Below, in pieces: positions 14,201 through 29,200 of a stretch of 64,000 nt of DNA. Each line of letters opens with the position of its first letter. Within the stretch, counting starts at the first letter, position 1. The stretch is from Onchocerca volvulus (lineage: Eukaryota > Nematoda > Chromadorea > Rhabditida > Onchocercidae). The stretch lies in the NCBI GenBank assembly GCA_000499405.2, contig HG738140.1, positions 5,384,701 through 5,448,700 on the forward strand, written 5' to 3'. The notes beneath the pieces are model-generated. The model did not search any database and was not told the DNA's origin. It saw nothing but the letters and a program-made list of their open reading frames with translations. Made by a program: the position numbers and the translations under genes.

Positions 14201-17200
14201 ATCATATATTATTATTATCATATACAGTTGCATATTTTATCATCATATCACTTATTAATGCCATATAAATTCTCAAATAAAACATTTATTTAAATTATTA
14301 TGCTATCTTATATGAGTATCTAATCATTTGTTTTATTATTTACTAACTGGACTCAGCTACCATTGCGTGGCCGAGTCCAGCTAGTCTACATAAATAAAAA
14401 AGTAAATGTTTATTTGTTCAAAGATTTAAATATCCGAAATTTAAATTTTAAATTTGCGCTTTATCTAATATAGAAACGCGCACCTATTTGAGTGCAACAT
14501 TGTTTCAAAACTTCGAATCAATCGATGAACATGAAACGTTGTGCGGAAATGAACAACGAACATTTATATTGTTATTGATATAGATTTAACTTTAATTTTG
14601 AATTGTAAATTGTATATTAAAACGAAACAATAGAAAACAATCGATTACTTTTGTCTAAACGGCTTTCAAGAGACCGAAGCGTCTTTTCTAATCCCAAACA
14701 CTTTGTTTGCAAATTTTCAGTATTGTAACGTGCTTTCATAAGTTCCTCATCTTTCAACCTTATTTTTTCGTTCCATTTGTAGCGTTCTTGATTCAATTTC
14801 TCCAGTTCAAATTTTATTTCCTCGCTAAAAAATTTTTCACTCTAAAAACTTCAAAATATAGCTGAAAGTGAATAAATCTAAATATTTTATCCGTTATTCC
14901 GTATCTCGGTTCAGATTATTTCAAAATTACTTACTCTTTCTTGTCCATTTCCGACTGGGACAATTTAGCAGCATCTTTTTCGCGATCAATGAATAAATTT
15001 AAATCCACCAGTTTACGTCTCAAATTGGATTCTGTTTCTTGACTTTGTTGAAGTTTATCATTTAATATTTTCATATCATTCTTCATTTCCAATATTTCCA
15101 AATTATACGAGCTGTCTTTCTACAAAAAAAAAGAAAAAAAAAAGTCTAAAGTTAAATGCTTATATTTTGTCTTCTAACAAGGAAATGCAATAGCTATGAA
15201 AACAGTATATAACTATTTCCAATTTTTGAATCTATTTCTATAAAATTTTAGAAAAATTGATTACTAAGTTTGATAAACTTAATTGGAAAGAAAAACAAAA
15301 ATTTATTTTATTTTAAATATAAAAAATCCAATTTTCTTTACAACACGGAAAATGAGATTGCATAATAATTTTGGAAAGAAGTTGAAAGGTAAAAGAATAG
15401 TTTGGTCAATAATCCAGAACAATCGGTATACTAATTCTTTTCTCCTTTCAATTATTGTAAAGAAAAATTATTTGGCATGATGTATATTTCAAATAGCTAA
15501 TTCATTCTTTCCGACAAAACAAAACCAACCTCAGCACAAATTCTTTCCCATTCTGTACTTTCTTCGATAAATCGTTCTTGAATAGCATTTAACTGTTGCC
15601 GTAACGAAGACATTTCTTTTTCACATCGTTCTTTTTCCTCATCCAATTGAATGCGCAATTTTTCTTTTCCAAATGTTACATTTTCGCATCGCAAAGAAAG
15701 TTCTTTCATTTTTTCTTCAGCTAGAGCTAACGATTTCTCCAAATATTCCTGTAAACAAAAATCTTTGATTTGATTCAAATTTGACCTAAACTTTTGTCAG
15801 TACTTTCATACTGAATGAGAGAATAAATTACAATTTGACTACTGATTTAAGTATAACTTCAATTCATTTCAGCTCTGATCCAGGCTGATTAAATTTCATT
15901 TTAGATTTAAATTTGATTAATCCGCATTTGACCTCGATTTGAATTTATCAATTCGAAAAAATCGTTTCTATTCAATGATCAACTCGTGACATTTTTAATA
16001 GTAATTATTACAATATTCAATGAGGCATCGATGTGCATTAATGCTTAAGCTTTCTCTTACGTATTAGTACCATAACGGTGATCAGACGACTCGGAAAAAG
16101 AGAAATTACAAGTTTACGTAATAATTTAAGGATATTAAATAAAATTGTATATCGTAATTAAAGATGTAATTATGATCATATAAAATATGATACGTGCAGA
16201 AATTGCCATATTATTAATTATAAGAATTTAAAACTGATTTAATTCTTGCTTTCTTATTACTCGAAAATTTTACCTTATTTTTACGTAAAGTAAATATTGT
16301 ATCATCGTAATTTTCGATTTCGGTTTTCTTTTGGATAACTTTTTCCTCTGTTTCTCTATATTCACGATGAACTCGCTTCAATTCAGCATTATGCTCTGAG
16401 TTAATTCTATCGACCATTTCTGGAAATAGACAAAAAAGCTAAAATTGAAAAAGAAAAAAAAAACTGAAATATTTTGAATATTTGATTCTTAAAAGTCTCA
16501 CAAATAGATCTCACTTGATTCACAAATAGCTTGTTAGTTAGCACATTACTCAATGATATTTTATATTTGAGAAAATAATAGAAATTAGCTGATTTACTTC
16601 AAATATTATTAAAAGCTAATAAATTTCGTTTTAGTATAGTATCAATGAAGCATAAAATTCGAACTTTTTGTCTTACTAGTAAAATTTGATTCTCTCGCAA
16701 ATAATTATTGACTATCGACACAACTAAAATCTTGGAAAAGTTGCTAAATTATAAGATAATTTCCAATAAATTATTAAATTATAAGCTACTTTTCAATACA
16801 TTGCTAAATTATAAACTAATCTTTAATCATATCATTATTACAAACTAACCATTCAGTCGGATTATTTCAAATTGTGAGTTAGTTAATGCTTGCGACGTTT
16901 CGCGCTCTTTCACTCTGTATTGTTCCAAAACGTCATGAAGTACTGCTTCCTGAAAATAAATATTCTACGAATAAATAATCGATGAGAAAAACGAGCCTCT
17001 GTAGAATCACAATCAAATCATCGATAAACTCACAATCAGTCATCTAATAATCATTATTACGAGTTTAAATTACAGTTGAGAAATGGATTACAAGTTAAAT
17101 TATAATCGAAGATTAACTGAAATTTTCTTGCCTGAGCAACATGGCTTTCAATGCATTTTTCAAGATCTGTAATCTTTTTCTCCAATTCAATCGTAGCATT

Positions 17201-20200
17201 AGACAACCGATCAAGCTCATTCTCCAACTCTGAACGTTCTCTGAAATGTAAAACTTTCGAACAATTTTAAAACTGATAAATTTATTGCTATTCCAAGAAA
17301 TTTATATCAAGATGGATGAAATAATTACTTATAAAAGAGCAAATAATAAATAAGGAAAAAAAAACAATCAAACTACTGACAAACATTAATGTAAGAGGCA
17401 TGATATCTTGGAAAAATCGTTTACTCTATTATCAGGATTTAAATTTTTATTTTCATCTGATTGTGAATAAATTTGTCGGTGAGGAAAACTTCACTTAAAA
17501 CAAAATGATCTAAGCTAAGATCCTAAAATTCATCTCACAATTTTAGAAAGCTTTATTGTATTTTTCAAATTTCTGGAAAGTGTTTTATTTTGCATCCAAA
17601 TACCAAGAAAAGCTTCTTAATAAATTAGTTAAATGAAATATGAAATATTTCAACTTTAGGAGCTCAATTTTGGTGATATCATAGAAAACCGCTGTTAAAT
17701 TAAAAATAATCCATAATACTATGATAATCTAATGAATTCGTCAACGTGTTCAGCGCGCTAAAACAATTTTCAAAGGTGAAATAATTGGAACAGAATAAAC
17801 ACTATAGTGAGGCAGTTAGGACAATACTGTGATAAGAATTGTCATCAATAAACTTAGCAGTGATATATATTTGAAAGCAAAAATAAAAGAACGATTACGA
17901 GAACAACACTCGATGAAACAAAACGACAGATAATAAAAAAAAAATACAACACAATGAGAATTTTAAATAATAAACTCCTTCCTTTTTTTTTTTATTTTTA
18001 AAGGAACTCAATTAACAACTTAATTTAAAAAAATGATTCCTTTCTCTTCGATTTCTTTTTCGTCTCTTACTTTGGTGCTTTAAAAATTAAAGAGATATTG
18101 TGACATAAATTTTAATACAAAAAAAAAAAAAAAAAACTGATTTGTGCAACAAAGAACAAGATATCATTTGTTATTTTTCTAATTCATCTTTCCCCTAATC
18201 ATTAAAAATTACTTTTTACCTAATGGCTATAGAAATAACTGTAGCTCCTGCAGTACCTAGCGATCCGACTTACGATCGAGAGGATTACTTTAAGAGGAAA
18301 AATTTTTTTAAAATTAATATATATAATAATTTGAATCACACTTGTGGGGAAGAAATTCGAAATCAAACGAAAATGTGATCTTGATCAATTAAAAATAATT
18401 TTTAATTTTAGGATAAAATGAATCAGAAGAAGTGGTGAAAATCAAATTCAAACACACAACGAAAGTGCAAAATGTGTAAATTAAAATTTTTTATTTTCGT
18501 TACATAAGAATTTTGAATAAGACTACTTTAAGAGTATCGATTTTTCTTGGTTAAGTTTCGCAATCAACCCAGTATTTTGCTCAAATTCTTCCATTCTCAT
18601 CGTCTGCTCCATCTTAGTTTTAAGAATTTGTTCATTTGTCTGGAAAAAAAACAGAAAACTAACAGATCTCATATATTTCATCATATATTCTGTATTATTA
18701 GAATCTTTTGATTATATTATGCATTTTGAAAGGTTTCACAAGACAATCTATTCACTGATTAAACAGTATTTCTTTGCTATATAATATTTTAGATGAAGTT
18801 CGCATGCATTCACTTCAGTTGAAAGAATTAAATATCCGAAGAAACCGAAAATATAAAAGAAAAAACTTAATCGGACCGAATAAATTTTGAGTTCATAATC
18901 TGCCAATGTTTTCTCCAGCAATAAAATTTTCTGATCACGATCTTTAAGCTGCTTCGTAATTTCAGAAATTTTTGTGGTGGCATCTGAAATAATGGAAAAT
19001 TATAGAGAAACAACAATAAAAAAAAAGAAAAGTTTTAGTTTTGCATCCAAGTATACTTCAATACACTATTCTCCGCATGACAAAAGAAACTGAAACAGGT
19101 AAAAAAATCTTTTAATCTAAATAGAAAAAAAAGGTTTTGTAAATCAAAAACTTTATTCTATTTCAATTTGTATTTTATTTAGCTAAAATTAAAATTCCTG
19201 GCGAAAATCAATAATCTTCTTTTAAGTTGTTGGTGAGAAGTCTACATTTCAATCATACTACAGTAAAAATTTATACTCAAACTTGCTAGATTCGAGACAG
19301 TAAACAATTCTAATTTGAGATCAATTGAACCAGTTTTAAACTAATGCAATAATGTTTAAGAAAAGACTAAGAAATTAGTAAATTTCGCGCAAAATAATAT
19401 CAATTTAATCCATATTTAGTTCTTTGAAACTGCACTTGCAACTCTACATTTACCAAGAACTCTATCCTTTACTTTTCTCACCGAAACAAATTAAAATTAT
19501 ATCTAATTTTCTGTAGATACTTTTATCGCCTTCAAAGGATGAATTCAATCATTTGACAATATTTGTTATCAACTCCTGATATATTTCAAGCATTAATATT
19601 TTAAACATACTTTCCAAAGCTTCCTCATTTTGCTCTATTGTGTTCTTATTTTCCATCACATTAGCACGTAATGTATTGATATCCGCTAACAGCGAAGCGT
19701 TCTCAGTCATCAGAATTGATTTTTCATTTCGTAGCTGGAAGAAAACATATAAATTGAACTCACTAAATAAATAATTAATCAAAGTTTGGCACAGATGTAC
19801 TTTGATCATATGACAATATCACTACGATATATTTTTACTTTTAATGACTAATTTAAACTTACTTCATTTAAAGTTTCGTCCTTCTGTTTCGATTCTAATT
19901 CTAAATCATCAGTATGTCGCTGCAATTCTACAATACGTATATCTTTCGCATCACTCGCAACTCTAATATCTCTGTTTTCATCGCGTGAATTTCGCAATGC
20001 TAACTGATGCTCGAGAATAATATTTTCTAAAAATTTGCAATAATTCTAAAATTAAAACAATTTTCCGTAAAAACGAAAATATTTTATACTATGTTTCATC
20101 ATGCCGAATCATTTCCAACAGAAAATATTGATTACTTTGGAATCTAATAAGGCAAACTCTATGGAAGTATGATTAAATGATTAAAACATATTACTGTTTT

Positions 20201-23200
20201 ATGGCCATGATTGGTCGTTAAGCTATCAAATTACTGGCAGCTTAATGAAGCAATAAATAGCACCATTAATTTTTAATAATGGAATAATGTTATAAAGATT
20301 GCATTTTTTTTTCCCTATCAAATTGTCCAGTTTCAAACAGCAAAACAATTGAAAAAAAAAATTGTCCAATTGAAAGAAATATGCGGGATTGAAAATAAAA
20401 TAACAAATCTCTAACCTTTTTCAGCTATTCGACGACGCTCTGCTACACATTCTGCTTCAGCATTTCGAAGTTGATCCCGAAGTTCTTCCACTTCATTTCT
20501 GAACTTTTTGAGTTCATTCTTTAAGATCGAGAGTCTCTGGGTACTATCCGTATCGCGTTCTTCCAGTTCATATTCAAAATGTTTTCGACGCTCAGCAAGT
20601 TCTTCTTGCTGTCTCATGAAGATTGCATTTAAGGTTTCCTGATGATTGCTAAAACCGCGATTATTATGTCAAATAACATATAAATGGTGAAATTTTTTTG
20701 ACAAAATGTAATAATTGTCATTGCAAAAAAATGCGTTTTACAAATAAGAAATAATAGAGATGATATCGATTTTTTCTAGATTATATAAAGATGATTTTTA
20801 GACTTAGATTATAAACACATGATTTCTCTTGAATTAGAAATAAGGCAAATTGATTTTCCAGATCCAGAAACCGAATCCTTTGAAGCTAAAGCATAATTTA
20901 TAAACGGTAACCAACATATTAAGTGAGTGAATTTCATTTTGAAGTTGCTCAATTGCCTTTTGTGTCGCATTTTTCTCTGTGTCTAATCGTCCAAACCGTT
21001 CATTTAAGCGTCGGAATTTTCGTTCAATTTCTTCTTTATCTCGTCGTCTGAAATTTCGGCATGTATGGAATAAGATATTATGCTGATAAATCCGTCTCAT
21101 TCATATTCCACAGCCAATAAATCATATTCGTCTAGCCATAATTAAAGTTAGGGATAATGCTCTCATATTAAATTCAGTCAAAATTCTATAAAAGCATTTC
21201 CTTTTGACATAATTTTCATTCATTCGAAGAAACTCCGGATCAAGAAAACTTTTACCGAATGTCCTTCCAATAAAACATCGAACTAACATTTTATCATTCT
21301 CTTTTTTGAGATCTAGGAATTCTTCATCATTCTTTCTCCGTGATTCTTCCATGCGGGTTAATCGATTTTCACGTTCCGATAGTTTGTCCTGATATTCGCT
21401 ACACTTTCTTTTATAATTTTTAATTTCGTTATTTTTTTCTTGCAGCGCTGCACGCACCAAACGAATCGTATTGAAATAAACTAAGAAACCATCTGGAAAA
21501 ATGATTTTTCCTTTCAAACAGCAGCAATGGAGATAGTAAATAAGTTATGATATTATACTATTCTCTTACCACTGCATAATTTTCATTTTCTAATGATTTC
21601 CGTATTTTCCAAAACTTGTCTCAGATACTTGATCGGAGTATAAAAGTGGCATTGGTTATGCGACTCTGAAGCATGATGGGAGAAATTTCGCTGAAACTTC
21701 GAGCAAACTAGAATTCCTTTCTTACATCTCATGTTCCTTATGAATATGGGATAAGCAGCAAATGACTAGAATAAAATTGCTTTATTTTGACGCTATGAGT
21801 TTTTATGAAAGAAGTGAATGTAACTGATTCTGATCATATTGATCCAATTGGAAGTGATTTGTTTTATTCGAATTCAATTAGTTAGTATACGGTACAATCA
21901 TCTTTTGCTCTGTTTCAAGTTTCTCTTAAATACATTGAGCCATACTTCAGTATCTCTCAGTCATTGCCATTTTGTACTATAAAAAATAATGCTTATAGAA
22001 ATTCATTAAAAAAAAAATTAAAAAGTTCATAATACTAACCTGGACTAATAGAACGACTTCGCCGACCACGTATTTCATCCAATTCCGGTATCAAATGAAT
22101 TTTTTTCAATGAATCCTTTGCAGCATCACGTTCTTCATTGGCTTTCTTAACGAGATCTTCCATGAAAGCAGCTCGACGATTAGAATCGTTCAGTTCATGC
22201 TCCAACTAGAAAAAAAAATAATTTAACATATATTTTGTCGAATCATCAGAAGAACAGAATCATTTAATACAATATATTAATAGTAGATTAAATAACTCAC
22301 AATGTCTACCCTTGAACTATTTCGATTTACTCGTGAAAGGCAGATTGAACAGAACAGTCGTAGTAGAATAAACATTAGTCATCAATGAATATTCTTCATA
22401 TGATTATCATAAATACTATTGTGTGAAAAATTAAAACCTTAATATTGCGAACAGCTACATCTTCATATTTTTTCAACAAATCATTCATCGCATCTTCACT
22501 CTTTATTTCCTGCAGTGTAGCATGTTTCCGCTGAATAAATAAAATTTAATCCAACAGAACTTTGTAATGGATTGTGACTCTGCAACTCTGTTTATTATTT
22601 GTAGCATATTCTACAAGCACACTAAATTTACTGGTATTTAAAAATGAAATAAAGTACAAAATTTTTTGGTTTCTAGTTCTCAACACAATTCAGTAATATT
22701 CACAATTGGATGCATTCAACGACAAAATTACAAAAAAAAATTAAATGTACTACTCAGGATCTACTAAAATTTTACAACTGATATCATTTTTTACACAAAT
22801 TATTCATTTCTGTGGAAGATCTATTGAACAGCAATGTCAAATACATATATTATTAGTGACAGCCATGTGCAAATAATGATATAAACAATTTCCACAGCAT
22901 CAAATCCATTTCTAGCGCTGTGATCAATCTGCTTGAATACTTTTCTTAATTCTATCAGCCATCAGCATTTGATTTCTACTATCTTATTATTTATCCGCAT
23001 ATGATCTTTATTAAATTAAGATATTCTTTCAATTCCAGATGCTCTTCTCAATTTTATTTTTACTTCCAAATGTCTCCTTAAGTTTTGAATGATACCTTCT
23101 TCAATTCTTCCGAAAATTTATCTTAACTTTTTGAAGAAAAATTGCATATTGAGAATGTTTAGAGCTGAATTCAATTAACGCAAGACAGTAGTCTAATTAG

Positions 23201-26200
23201 ATACCAATTAGGAAGAACTAGTAATTAGTACCTTCATTTCAGCTTGACGAATAACTGCTTCCATATTATTTGCACAACGTACAAATTCGGTTCGTTGTCG
23301 ATCCAAATCATTTTCAGTTTCCGTTCTCAAATCTCTTACCTATAACAAAGAAGTTTAATAAAATCAGTCACGCTTGTGTTTTATATCATTTTGCAATCTC
23401 TTTTTACGTTTTTTCGATACTTATATAAGTCCATAATTATTTTTATTGTTATCCAATATATTTGATAATAATGGTACTTTTTGGTGCTACTCAATATTTC
23501 CAACTAATAAAAAAAAATTAATTCAACAAACAAATGTAATTCTCTTACATCTCAGTATTCGAAATTGCAATTTCTATATTTCAGTTTTGCTATTACTTTA
23601 AAAAATTTTACAACAATGTGTTGATTAGTAATTAATAACTATAAATAATTCACATATGACCAGTAACAATGACAAACTATTTACTAATAACTAATTATAC
23701 CGATAACTTTACCAGTGAGTAAATAAAACTAAACAGCTAAATGGTTGACATCATAAATTTCTTCCTAAAAATAGAAATATTCAACTAGCATTACCCTGCC
23801 AAAAAATAAAAATAAAAAAATAAAAAGAAATAAAGAAATACACCAAATATGCTGGCAACTATCAAATTTGATGAAATTTAATTACTGAATAATTTTATCG
23901 CTTCCAATTTCGAAATTAAATGAACCAAAACATGGAGATTAATTTGTTCAAAATGAAATCATAATATAAACAGTGATAAGAAACGTTTTATCGTTAATTC
24001 AATACAAACTTCCAAAGTTACTAGAAAAGCAAGGCAAATTAAAACAAAAATTATGGTTTATATTTATCTCCATTCATACTTTAAAGCTCAATAAGAACTA
24101 TTATGGATGTTAAATCCATGATATTTTAACTGCATTAAAAAAAAAAACTCTTAATGATAAAAATGAAGCTTTGGAATTTTGTCTCTAAATATAACAAGCT
24201 GAAATTAAATTTTCCAGTATTAAATTTTGAATCATTTCATTCGTTTTAATCAATCACTGCTAGATACTACTAACTGAAAATGTTTAATATATTCATATTC
24301 ACACCGCTCCAATATAATAATATTGAAAAATTAGCTACCAACCTGTCGTCGAAGTCTGTTGAAAGCTACCCATAATTCGAGCATATGTTGGCACTGAGCA
24401 TCCGCTGTGCGTTTCTTTTTCTGTGAAAATAAAGAAATTCAAAAATGGGGAAAAAGTTTTTTCATTTTTAAACAGCAATTTTTCGTTGAACATTCTATTC
24501 GTACTTGAAAAAATTTATGCTAATGCCTTGGAATATAATCCACAACATGCTCATCAAATGATAACGATGAGATTGAAAAAAAGGATAGAAAATTACTGCC
24601 AGTTAACCTTGTTTATCAAATACTGGAATTGTAAGGTAACTGCACTAAACCAAGCATAAATTTGAGAGTCCAAATTTTGACTTTTAAATTTGGAAATAAA
24701 AATTTCAATTGATTAATTTGACACGTTGATACTTACTTCATCATTTTGTCGTAATAAGCATCGTTCCATTTCTCTTTCATGTGTTATTTTCATCAATTCT
24801 TTTTGAGTTTTCAACAGTTCATCTTTCAAATTTTGATTCATACGCATTACAACTTCTGCTTGTTCCCGATATATATCATTTAGATCTTCCAAACTATCAT
24901 TCCTGAAATATTACTCCCTCTCTAATAAATATTTCATAAAAAAAATACATAAAAAGTTGATGAAATTGTTTGCTTTCCAAGTCATATACACATATAATCA
25001 ATATATAATCTATAACAACAAAAAGTATAAACTGAGTTTACCTTGATATGATAGCTTAATAAGACGAAGAATTTTGATCCATAACTTTTATATATACAGA
25101 AATAACTCAATCATCTACAACATACTAATGTTTTTTTCATACACAAAACTATTTCGAATCAGAAAAGTTGATAATCAGTACATCGTCAAAATGTATAACA
25201 AAACATACGAAAATTAATTTCGAACCTTATTTGTTCATTACGTAACTGTTGAATCATTGTATCAGTGGAGCTATCGCGCAATTCCGTTTTCAAACCGGTA
25301 TCAATGAAAGAGGAAGGCAACAACGGATTTGCGCTTAATCCATCAGGTCCAAGACGTAATATTTCAGGTGAACTTAAAATTATAAAAATTAAAAAAAAAT
25401 TAGTCCAACTACATGCCAATACAAATTTCGAAAAATATATCCGGTTTTGTAGTAACGATAGTTTAAATAATTTCTTCGTAATAAATTTCTGTGTGATAAC
25501 TATATTTAAAAGTGCAACAAACCGGATGATAACGCATGAAATGTAAGCAAATTATTTTTTGGAGCTTAATCCGGGTAGTTATATAATTAAGGTCTTTCCG
25601 TACGAATCTCATCAGTATAAAATCCTATTTCGAACTTCTTCAAAGAATAAAAATCCATATAGCAACCAGAATCACGTACCGCGAAACGACCTGAACAACA
25701 TCACCGGCAGCATCGACATTTGAAACATAGGAAGCATTAATTTCAGCTACCGATTTCGCGGTACGTTCTCGATATTTCATCACCTGCAAAATTTCAAATT
25801 TTTCAAAAATTTAAAAACAATCAACAAAACAATATATCTAATATAAAGCACGATAAAATATCCTTAGTTTCTCATTTTGGTCTTTAAAAAAATTTTTCGC
25901 GTTCTTTTGCAGCTGGAATAATCAGATAATGTAATTATACATAGCCAAATTAAAAATGAGCAGTATCATGCATAGAATAACGTAGAAGTCTTGATTTATA
26001 ATAAATGATATATAATCGATCTAATATCTAGTATAATTAGTATTCAATTACCTTATTGTTCAAACTTGCCAGAACTTGACGATACTTCCGCTGTTCATCA
26101 ACACTTGCATCAATCCTATTCCGATAGTTGCTCAAGTCAGAAGGCACAAAAACAACATCGGTTGAAGATCGTACTAAACAAAAGTTTCTTCAGAAACAAA

Positions 26201-29200
26201 ATTTTCATTTATAACTTCTCTACATAAAAAATAATTCAACTTAGTTTTATATGAGATATACGATATAAGTTCATCAAAGAAGAATTCCATTCAACAAACC
26301 ATTATGAGTTACAGAAGTTGATGGCAGTGTTTCATCGGAGTGCATCATAAAATCACTCAAAATTGTTTCGTCACTGAAAATATACATTATAGACTGTGCT
26401 TTGAAATAAAGACGAAACACTAGTTTATACTTTCGGAAATTTTTTTTTTTTTAGTTTATATTTTCGAAAGTTTTTTTTTTTTTAAGTTAAGAATCCATTA
26501 AAAATTTGCTCTATTTCTAAAAAATCCTGAAATTGCTAGAGTCCTTTTACAATTTTGAAATTCTTTTATTTGATTGAACTTTTAAAATTCACGGAAGCTT
26601 CTTATGATGCAATCAAATATTTAAATCTGCTAATTACTTATTTGAAAAAAAAGAAAAAAAAACCTATGGAAAAAGTGGCTCTCAACAATTTATGAAAATA
26701 TTTTTTTCTAGGAAAATTTTTTATAATTTTATCCGAATCAAGCAATTTTAATAGAAAAATCCTTGAGAAAATCCAATTTATTTCTTTCTTTATATGATCA
26801 ATTTTATTACGATTTAAACTTATGGATGCAGACATCATGAACTAATCTGTCATATCTTGTCGTGGTTTATCTTAAAGTGCTTGTTCCTGAAGATATATTG
26901 GCTGCTATGGCAATAACAAAATATTATGCCATTAAAATGGGAATTAGAAATTGGTTCATGGGAAAGTAAAGAGAGATTTATAGTTTGAAATTAAGCATTA
27001 TTTAAGAGAATTTATATTTCCAAAATATCTATGTTAAATTTAAAATTTTTTTCTTTTTTAAATTTTATCTCACCTTATTCAATTCAAAAATCTTCAAATA
27101 AACAATTAACGGTAAAGATTAGTACTAGAATAATTAAACAAGTAATCAAGTGAAAATGAATGAATATAGTTGTAACATTCAGCTAGCGTTTTAACTTATT
27201 CATTTATTCTTATTTCATCAATCAATAATCAATAATTCAGTAATTCCCACTTAAATATTCATTTTTCTATTTAATATGAGCATTCCTCACTGATTATTCT
27301 AGCTATATGATATGATATGATTTGATAAAATATATGAATAATAAAAAAATACAAAAAAATAAAGTTATTTAGTCTTACTGATATCGCTATTTATTCTTAT
27401 CGCTTGTTTTCATCCTTTATATAGTTATTCATATATTTCTACTCATTGTTTTTTGATCAAATGCTCATTTAAATAAATACCATTCATCGATTGAAAATTT
27501 TAATTTCTAGTTGCGATACAAAGATCGACCTTAAATGCTTTTGCTGATCAATTTTTTTACTTATTAGGTAGCAAATAACTAGAAATGTTTGTTGATATTC
27601 AATTAAAATATGTTTAACTCAACAGCAGATAAATTCTTAACAGAATCAGTTATGCAGAATTACTTATAAAATAATAAGTGTCAAGGATAAAAGAATATAA
27701 ATTATATTTTATCCATAACTAAATAAATTGAAAACATAATAAGCATTTTTGCAAAGTTCATGGACAAGAAAAATTACAGTAATGCTAACATTTTAGAGCA
27801 ATAATATTATTTTTTTAGAGTAATAATAATAGATGGAATATCAGTTAATATAAATATAGTAAGAAATTGCTCTTATTTTTCAATTCTTTTAAATATGATC
27901 CATTTTAAAATTTATTTTGTAGCGAACAATTGTTTGGGAAATTTTTCTTATGGGAATATATTCTTAAATAATTTAAAATAACTTTAGGAATATCATAGTA
28001 ATAGTGAAGGTATACGGTGAAAATATATGAAAAAAACATCAAGATATTTTGTATGAATAAGAAATTAAGATATAATATTAAGATCAATCAATGCAATAAT
28101 GAAATAATTTTACCACTAATTTTGTGATAATTTATCACTAATTTTGATACTGATAATATCACCTTAAATAAGCTTATAATACCAATTGTAAAACCATCCA
28201 GCATATTGAATCTACTTCCTGACTACTACTACTTATTACTTACTGATCTACTTACTATCTACTTACTGTTACCTGCTTAATCTACTTACTGATGTAGATA
28301 ATTCATACCTTTCGAGTTTTTGGTAATCAATATGTGGTATATTTGGCTTATTTTCAATTTCCAGTTTTCCTTTTCTCTTTTTTATCAAATTCCGTCAAAC
28401 ATTGCCATTTTCGCTACGATATGCTTAGTTAAGAATTTAATAATAAACATTAAATAAGAAAATTTAGAAAAATGTAAGCATTATTCAATGTGACACGGCA
28501 TGCTTGTAGTTAAATGTTAATAAATTTCTTCTTTTTAATTTGTACTTATGACAAATGAGAACTTAGATTTTAGCAAAATATTTTTGCCATTTTTTTCAGT
28601 ATTTCTTATTTTTCATTTCAGTATAGAAAAGATAAACTTTTACCAAAATCCATTCATTCATTCATTCATTCAGGATAAGTATAGACATAAGTGAGAAGAT
28701 GTGAATATTCTATATCTTATTCAATTATGTTATTTATTTCATTCAATTTGGCAAATGTAAGAGAAAAATTAGCACGATATTTTTGCTGTATTTCTTATTT
28801 TCATTTCATTATAAAGAAAATAAACATTATAGCTGAAAAATGTATTTTTCATTGCAATTCGAAAGAAAAGTATCCGAATTGTTTTAAATATTAATTTTAG
28901 ACTAGCGAAAATTTTCCAAATTAATTTCGTAATTTGTTATTTTTTAGATATGAGATGAATTATGACTCTAAAGATTATCAAAAAAAATCAAGTTTTTAAG
29001 AAATTTGCAGGAAAATTTTCTCAGACTGATTCCTCAGTAAAGTTTTTGCAAATTGATTACTATGCATGAAAATTCCTGAAATTAGTGTATCTGAAAGTTT
29101 AATTTTTTTCAGTGAAAACCACGATAATGTTCATTCAAAGAGAATATACCTTTTTTTTATAACATTATCATATATTTCATGCTTAAATGAATCTTTAAAG

